From: Nonlabens sp.
GTDB lineage: Bacteria; Bacteroidota; Bacteroidia; Flavobacteriales; Flavobacteriaceae
Assembly (NCBI RefSeq): GCF_018401815.1
Contig: NZ_JAGYKG010000001.1
Location: forward strand, 372,001-436,000
Direction of reading: 5' to 3'
Length of the DNA stretch: 64,000 nt
Position 1 is the first letter of the stretch. Every line of letters starts with the position of its first letter. The position numbers were made by a program, and so were the translations under genes. The notes beneath the pieces are model-generated. The model ran no database searches and was not told where the DNA came from. It saw nothing but the letters and a program-made list of their open reading frames with translations. Of this stretch, positions 59,249 through 64,000 are shown piece after piece.

Positions 59249-59845
59249 CTATAAAGATGCTCTTTTTACTTTTCTCATTCGTTTAGGTCCATACCAGAGC
59301 CAAAATCCAGTAATGGTAAACATCAATAAAGAACTGCCCATTATGGAAGTATAGCACAATTTAATCTGATCGCCTGTAGTTCCCAAGTAATAGTCGAGTA
59401 TGCTACCGTCATGTACTTTTTCAATAAAGTCAGAACGCCTTTCTTCTATGTGTAACAGTTTTCCTGTGGTTCCATCAAGTTGAATGCCCCAAAAATCTTC
59501 TACAAAGATGAACTTGATCATTCCCTTATCCTTTTTGATATCAATTCTATCGAGCTCCTGTGATAAGTCTGGTGACACCGAATCTCTAAGAACATTACAA
59601 GCAATGGCATGTAAACTATCTACCGGAAGCCAATGTTTAAAATCTGTAGAAATACCCGCATATGATTTGGCCTGAATGATGCCCCCTGTATTTTTTTTCC
59701 ACCCTAATAAAACACCTGTTATAGAAATAAAGAAGAAAAAAATAAATAACACCGCTCCTAGAGTTCTGTGTATCTTCCTGATGCCTCTTAAAAATGCCGC
59801 TTGTTTCTTCACCTTACTACTCTTCTTCATATACTTGCTTATCAA
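59249..59845 (-). CDS. PepSY-associated membrane protein
   Basis: A 198-residue protein: basic N-terminus with a His (IRKIHRTLGAVLFIFFFFISITG), a PepSY-like domain (about 60-150, GIQLDGTTGKLLHIEERR; then VHDGSILDYYLG), and a second TM ending ITGFWLWYGPKR. The family is found with siderophore uptake and ferric reductases, where paired His may bind haem. It is shorter than the four-TM PepSY_TM proteins. It may begin at Met6. Confidence 0.75.
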   Translation of the reverse strand: MISKYMKKSSKVKKQAAFLRGIRKIHRTLGAVLFIFFFFISITGVLLGWKKNTGGIIQAKSYAGISTDFKHWLPVDSLHAIACNVLRDSVSPDLSQELDRIDIKKDKGMIKFIFVEDFWGIQLDGTTGKLLHIEERRSDFIEKVHDGSILDYYLGTTGDQIKLCYTSIMGSSLLMFTITGFWLWYGPKRMRKVKRASL

Positions 59846-60229
59846 ATTTTATTAAAATGTTCCTATAGAACAGGTGTTCTATTTCTTTATAAAAGGATCA
59901 TCAGTTGTCACGGGAAATTGGCCTTTATTTTAGAACATACAGCGCCAAAATACCTCCCAAAACTTACCTGTTCTGGATAGGAAAATAAAAATAAGGCTCC
60001 TCCTCTATGAATGGGAAGCGATTCGCTGTTGTTGATTCATCTAGTAGCGTTTTATATCTTATCATTTCATTTAGGATTCTTTGAGTTTGAGCACATCATA
60101 AAGGAAGATCAAGGTCGATAAGTCAGAAGGATCTTTCATCACAGGGATACCCTAATGTATGCCTTCTCTAATCTTGCTATTTCCACAAGCTGAAGGTTAT
60201 AAAAGCCTCCTATTTATGCTTATGGATCC
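59846..60229. other. Gene-free stretch (384 bp)
   Basis: No supported ORF, RNA gene or hairpin. It includes the promoter region of the PepSY gene, but no clear -7 box was found. Confidence 0.5.
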
Positions 60230-60913
60230 CTAAGGAGTACTCGCACTCACTTGGAGGGTTTTCCCATTATAGAAGGTATTGCCAGTAAGTGCAAAATCCA
60301 TGATATAACTGGCCATTTCTATTGCAGTTAAAGGTGCTTTATACCCTGGAAATGCTTCTTCTAACATCTCGGTTTGCACCGCTCCTAAAGCAAGTGTGTT
60401 GAAGGATGGTCCGTTTTCTTTGTATTCTTCAGCTAGAAGTTCAAATAAGGTGATGACCGCTGCTTTGGCACTGGAATAGGCCGCAAGTCCAGGAAATTTA
60501 GCACTTCCTTGAATACCCCCCATAGAACTGATAGCAACCACATGAGTTTGTTGATTCATAGCAGGCATTAAAGCTTGGGTCAAAGCTGCTACTCCAAAAA
60601 CATTTACCGCATAGCATTGCTGAAAATCTGCTGTAGTGAGTTCTTCAAAAGACTTGTTCACTAACATTCCTGCGTTGTGAATCAACACATCTATGTGATC
60701 CCATTTATCCAATACTTTCTTAGCCACTGCGTCTATACTAGAGGAATCACTCAAATCGATGGAAATTGCGTGTATCAAATTATTTTCTAGAGATTGAATG
60801 CCTTCTATTTTTCGCGAAAGCGCTACAACCTCATGTCCAGCATTTGCTAATAATTGGGCCAGTTCAAATCCTATTCCACGACTGGTTCCTGTAAGAACTA
60901 TTCTTTTACTCAT
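60230..60913 (-). CDS. Short-chain dehydrogenase/reductase
   Basis: A 227-residue classical SDR: IVLTGTSRGIGFELA (cofactor loop), LIHNAG, catalytic Ser in VAISSMGG and the YxxxK in AAYSSAKAAV. The substrate is unknown. The start overlaps the end of the M28 peptidase gene by eight bases. A near-copy of the palindrome encodes LSRK at about residue 33. Confidence 0.85.
   Translation of the reverse strand: MSKRIVLTGTSRGIGFELAQLLANAGHEVVALSRKIEGIQSLENNLIHAISIDLSDSSSIDAVAKKVLDKWDHIDVLIHNAGMLVNKSFEELTTADFQQCYAVNVFGVAALTQALMPAMNQQTHVVAISSMGGIQGSAKFPGLAAYSSAKAAVITLFELLAEEYKENGPSFNTLALGAVQTEMLEEAFPGYKAPLTAIEMASYIMDFALTGNTFYNGKTLQVSASTP
60807..60822. repeat. Iterated palindrome copy 17 (in CDS, LSRK; left arm worn)
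   Basis: atttttcgcgaaagcg: the right arm and centre are intact, with three changes in the left arm. Inside the SDR gene. Confidence 0.75.
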
Positions 60914-61907
60914 TAGTACTAGGGGTTAACTTCAATTGGTCTCCATTCACTACTTTAAAAACACCAGGCATTACTGCGTCAACTAACTCTGCCATATGAG
61001 TGGCGTTTATTTGAGAAATATTGTCTCCTACTTGATGGTAGTGATCAAAATTGGTAAAGTCAAAAGTGCTAAACGTTTGTGACGGCACATTAAATTCTTG
61101 AAAAAATGCGTAGTTATCAGATCTCATGAACAAGTTAAATTGAGCTGCCTGATCTAACTTTCCAGTCACGACACGGTCTTTGTTTGCCTCATTAAAAACA
61201 GCCGCCATATCAGAACTATCATGTCCCGTAAGATATGCGATGTAAGGACGGTTGACCATCGGGGTCCCTGTCATCTCAAAATTAAGCATTGCTACGACAT
61301 TTAGGCCTTCCTTTTTCATACGTTGGGCCAAATGTTTAGAACCCAATAAGCCTTTTTCTTCGGCAGAGAAGAGAGCAAAAACAACTGTTCTTCTATTAAA
61401 ATCTAGTTTTCTAAAATTTGCTGCAATAGCCAGCACTGTTGCCGTTCCTGTAGCATTATCATTGGCACCATTAGCGATACTGTCGCCAGCAACGGCTTGT
61501 ATCATTCCTATATGATCATAATGCGCACCTATCACTACAACCTCATCCATAAGACTCTTGTCAGAGCCAGGAATCTCAGCGACTACATTAAAAGCTTCTG
61601 TTTCTTCAACTTCAAAATGATCCATATAGGACCCTCGATAAGGTAAAATTCCTATCTGAGCAAAACGCTCCGTAAGATAAACAGCTGCTTGTTCTATGCC
61701 TTCAGATCCCGTGTCGCGTCCTTTTAATTCATCACTGGCTAAATATTCTACATCTAATGCTAATTGAACCGCACTTGCTTTTGGCATTTTAATTTCTGTC
61801 AGTTGGTTCATGCTATTTAACGCCTGTCCCATCTTGTCAATTCCCTTGGAAGAACTACAAGCACTTATAAATGCTGCGATGAATAGAAAGAATACCGTGT
61901 TTTTCAT
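60906..61907 (-). CDS. M28-family zinc aminopeptidase, lipoprotein
   Basis: A 333-residue exported peptidase (lipobox FISAC). Di-zinc site residues are visible in order: His and Asp in GAHYDHIG, Asp in NGANDNATG, the Glu pair in FSAEEKG, Glu in NFEMTG and His in DHYHQVGD. Its cluster with the downstream SDR is translationally overlapping. Confidence 0.92.
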   Translation of the reverse strand: MKNTVFFLFIAAFISACSSSKGIDKMGQALNSMNQLTEIKMPKASAVQLALDVEYLASDELKGRDTGSEGIEQAAVYLTERFAQIGILPYRGSYMDHFEVEETEAFNVVAEIPGSDKSLMDEVVVIGAHYDHIGMIQAVAGDSIANGANDNATGTATVLAIAANFRKLDFNRRTVVFALFSAEEKGLLGSKHLAQRMKKEGLNVVAMLNFEMTGTPMVNRPYIAYLTGHDSSDMAAVFNEANKDRVVTGKLDQAAQFNLFMRSDNYAFFQEFNVPSQTFSTFDFTNFDHYHQVGDNISQINATHMAELVDAVMPGVFKVVNGDQLKLTPSTNE

Positions 61908-62119
61908 AATGATCTTTTAAAGAGGAGTAAAGATAGCATATTGACTTTATTGGAAGAAACTAATCAAATGCGATTATTAACAGTGCTATTTTCTTTATTT
62001 CTACAATAACATAAAAGTCCTCTGTATTTTAAAGAACTTAAAGGAAGTGATTCGCCATGCCCACAACTTGTTCTTAACTTATAATGGTTTTTTATGTGGT
62101 TAACTAACAGAAATAAAAA

Positions 62120-62141
62120 AGCCGAATCTACAGATCCGGCT
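62120..62141 (-). terminator. Terminator after the pyruvate dehydrogenase E2 gene
   Basis: On the minus strand a stem AGCCGGATCT / AGATTCGGCT (one mismatch) with a 2-base loop is followed by six T. It is 27 bases after the stop codon. Confidence 0.85.
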
Positions 62142-62167
62142 CCAATATAAAATTGAGATTTACTAGT

Positions 62168-63841
62168 TTAAACGTACATCACAATAGGGTTTTCAATATA
62201 CGACTTGAAGGTTTGTAAAAATGCGGCTCCTGTTGCTCCATCTACGGTTCGGTGATCACAAGCAAGTGTGATTTTCATCACGTTACCTACAACGATCTGT
62301 CCTTCTTTTACTACTGGTTTTTGTACAATCGCACCTATAGACATAATAGCGCTATTAGGCTGATTGATAATAGAAGTAAACTCTGTTATACCGAACATTC
62401 CTAAATTAGAAATGGTGAAGGTACTTCCTTCCATTTCTTTAGGTTGTAACTTCTTGTTACGCGCTTTTCCAGCAAGTTCTCTTACTTGATCACCTATTTG
62501 TTGCATACTCATCTGATCTGCAAATGGCAATACAGGTACTAAAAGACCATCCTCAACTGCTACAGCAACTCCTATATGTATATGCTTGGCAATAATGGTG
62601 TTTTTTTCTGTCCATTGTGTATTCACTCTAGGATGCAATCTCAAAGCCATAGCTGCTGCTTTGATCACCATATCGTTAAAGCTAATTTTTGTATTCGGCA
62701 ATTCATTAATTGCTTTTCTACTTGCGATTGCATTATCCATATCCAAGTCAAGACCCAGATAATAGTGAGGTGCTGTAAATTTAGATTCCCCTAAGCGTTT
62801 TGCAATCGTCTTGCGCATTTGCGAATTAGGAACTTCTTCAAAAGTCTCTGTTCCTACCGCCACAAATGAACTTGCAGCAGCAGCTGTAGGAGCTTTAGCC
62901 GTACTAGGGTTAAAACTTTCTATATCGCTTTTTACAATACGACCATTCTCTCCAGAACCAGAAACCCGACCTAAGTCAATACCTTTCTCTTCTGCCATTT
63001 TTTTAGCTAATGGAGATACAAATATTCTTCCAGAGGAACTTGAATTTGAATCTGAACTCGAACTTGAAGAAGGTGTTGCTGGTACAGCTTCCTTTTTAAC
63101 TTCAGCTTTTGGAGCCTCATTTGGAGCCTCTTTTTGATCTTCTTTAGTTGTTTCTTTCTTGGGAGCAGCTGTTTTACCCATGCTTATTCCAGAAACATCG
63201 GTTCCTTTAGGACCTATAATAGCGAGAAGTGCATCCACCTTGGCAGTTTCTCCTTCTTGAATTCCTATTTTTAGTAAAGTACCTGAATTGAAAGATTCAA
63301 ATTCCATAGTAGCCTTATCGGTCTCAATCTCTGCAAGAATATCGCCTTCTTCTACTAGATCTCCTTCTTTCTTCAACCAAGAAGCAACCGTTCCCTCTTC
63401 CATGGTATCACTTAAACGTGGCATATTTACTATCACCACCCCTTCAGGAAGATCTGAGTCTGAGTCAGTATCTTGTTCTTTAGAATCTTTAGAAGATGCT
63501 TCCTCTTGGTCTGTATCCTCGTCTTCTGACTTGGCATCTTTTTTAGCATCCTTTTCAGTATCTGAAGAAGCGTCTCCTTCTAGCAAGCTAGAAATATCTT
63601 CTCCTTCTTCGCCTATGATACACAATAGTTGATCTACAGGAGCCGTTTCTCCTTCTTGAACACCTATGTACAAAAGCGTACCATTTTGAAAAGATTCAAA
63701 TTCCATGGTTGCTTTATCGGTCTCGATTTCGGCCAGGATATCTCCTTCTTCAACTTTATCTCCTACTTGTTTCAACCACGCTGCAACAACACCTTCTTCC
63801 ATGGTATCGCTCAATCGTGGCATGTTAATTACCTCTGCCAT
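62168..63841 (-). CDS. Pyruvate dehydrogenase E2, dihydrolipoyl acetyltransferase
   Basis: Core of the pyruvate dehydrogenase complex. Two lipoyl domains (residues 1-80 and about 138-215, each with the lipoylated Lys in ETDKATMEFES), separated by acidic linkers, a Ser-rich linker (about 255-270), the E3/E1-binding domain (SPLAKKMAEEKGIDLGRVSG), and the acyltransferase domain ending with the catalytic ACDHRTVDGATGAAFL. 557 residues. It follows the E1-alpha gene after three bases. E1-alpha and E2 adjacent, with E1-beta elsewhere, is a known flavobacterial order. Confidence 0.94.
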   Translation of the reverse strand: MAEVINMPRLSDTMEEGVVAAWLKQVGDKVEEGDILAEIETDKATMEFESFQNGTLLYIGVQEGETAPVDQLLCIIGEEGEDISSLLEGDASSDTEKDAKKDAKSEDEDTDQEEASSKDSKEQDTDSDSDLPEGVVIVNMPRLSDTMEEGTVASWLKKEGDLVEEGDILAEIETDKATMEFESFNSGTLLKIGIQEGETAKVDALLAIIGPKGTDVSGISMGKTAAPKKETTKEDQKEAPNEAPKAEVKKEAVPATPSSSSSSDSNSSSSGRIFVSPLAKKMAEEKGIDLGRVSGSGENGRIVKSDIESFNPSTAKAPTAAAASSFVAVGTETFEEVPNSQMRKTIAKRLGESKFTAPHYYLGLDLDMDNAIASRKAINELPNTKISFNDMVIKAAAMALRLHPRVNTQWTEKNTIIAKHIHIGVAVAVEDGLLVPVLPFADQMSMQQIGDQVRELAGKARNKKLQPKEMEGSTFTISNLGMFGITEFTSIINQPNSAIMSIGAIVQKPVVKEGQIVVGNVMKITLACDHRTVDGATGAAFLQTFKSYIENPIVMYV

Positions 63842-63844
63842 CAG

Positions 63845-64000
63845 TTATAGTTTTGCTGGTAAAAATGGATAATCCTCTTGTTCATATACAGCGTCGTACA
63901 TCACATTCTTATCTGGGAATGGAGAGTCTTCTGCAAACTTCTCACATTCTGCTACACGCGCTTTAACACGTTTAGCTATTGCTTTAAAATCTTCTTCACT
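63845..64000 (-). CDS. Pyruvate dehydrogenase E1 alpha subunit, C-terminal end
   Basis: The last 51 codons are present (SEEDFKAIAKRVKARVAEC ... DKNVMYDAVYEQEDYPFLPA, stop TAA at 63847-63845), typical of the end of PdhA. The rest lies beyond the right edge. It is upstream of E2 in the same operon, three bases apart. Confidence 0.85.
   Translation of the reverse strand, partial: SEEDFKAIAKRVKARVAECEKFAEDSPFPDKNVMYDAVYEQEDYPFLPAKL

Noticed and set aside
1..64000. CRISPR arrays, tRNA/rRNA genes, prophage
   Set aside because: No spaced identical repeats, no tRNA-like cloverleaf, no rRNA genes and no phage structural genes were found by eye.

Overview
The window is a chromosomal segment from a marine-type flavobacterium (Bacteroidota, Flavobacteriaceae; the genus is a guess, perhaps close to Nonlabens or Dokdonia). 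Evidence is the gene content (HPRT-Adk fusion, a short NqrF-annotated family next to ApbE, DUF2851, TPR-TM-AraC regulator, TonB receptor with a carboxypeptidase-like N-domain), TAnnTTTG-type -7 boxes close to start codons, general absence of Shine-Dalgarno (SD) sequences with rpsU as the one strong exception, and AT-rich DNA. No rRNA, tRNA, CRISPR array or prophage was seen.

Layout. 0-9.7 kb (mostly minus strand): rpsU, acyl-CoA dehydrogenase, HhH protein, AGCS symporter, K+ channel, PspC-like protein, DUF2851, cysteine-synthase-like enzyme, ACMSD. 9.9-19.3 kb: SDR, map, methyltransferase, a broken Y1 transposase between hairpins, ApbE plus the short NqrF-like protein, a GH92 mannosidase and an AMSDH-type aldehyde dehydrogenase. 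ACMSD and AMSDH are consecutive steps of tryptophan/kynurenine breakdown. 19.3-20.8 kb: a small mobile islet with two copies of a double-hairpin REP, a RAYT transposase and a ParE-type toxin-antitoxin pair read straight into a BaiN-like flavoprotein. 22-47.7 kb: core genes (gpmI, mvaA, dipeptidyl peptidase IV with a POT peptide transporter, comEC, lpxB-surE, C-terminal processing protease, oppC, NamZ muramidase, obg, hpt-adk, purK). 48-52 kb: beta-propeller phytase and TonB receptor. 52-60.2 kb: a loose accessory stretch with a nonsense-mutated HlyD gene, a HEPN-like protein, outer-membrane and SdpI proteins, an AraC regulator, a PepSY protein and long gene-poor gaps. 60.2-64 kb: SDR, M28 peptidase and the pyruvate dehydrogenase E2/E1-alpha genes.

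The most striking signal is a 16-bp palindrome, cgctttcgcgaaagcg, present 17 times (14 exact, 3 near-exact) on average about every 4 kb. Fifteen copies are inside genes, read in three frames as AFAKA, RFRES or LSRK(R), apparently without changing protein length. It behaves like a highly iterated palindrome (compare cyanobacterial HIP1). Other layers are two REP/RAYT systems, GAACTC-type hexamer and heptamer tandem tracts at stop codons, strong hairpin terminators, and three genes broken by point lesions.
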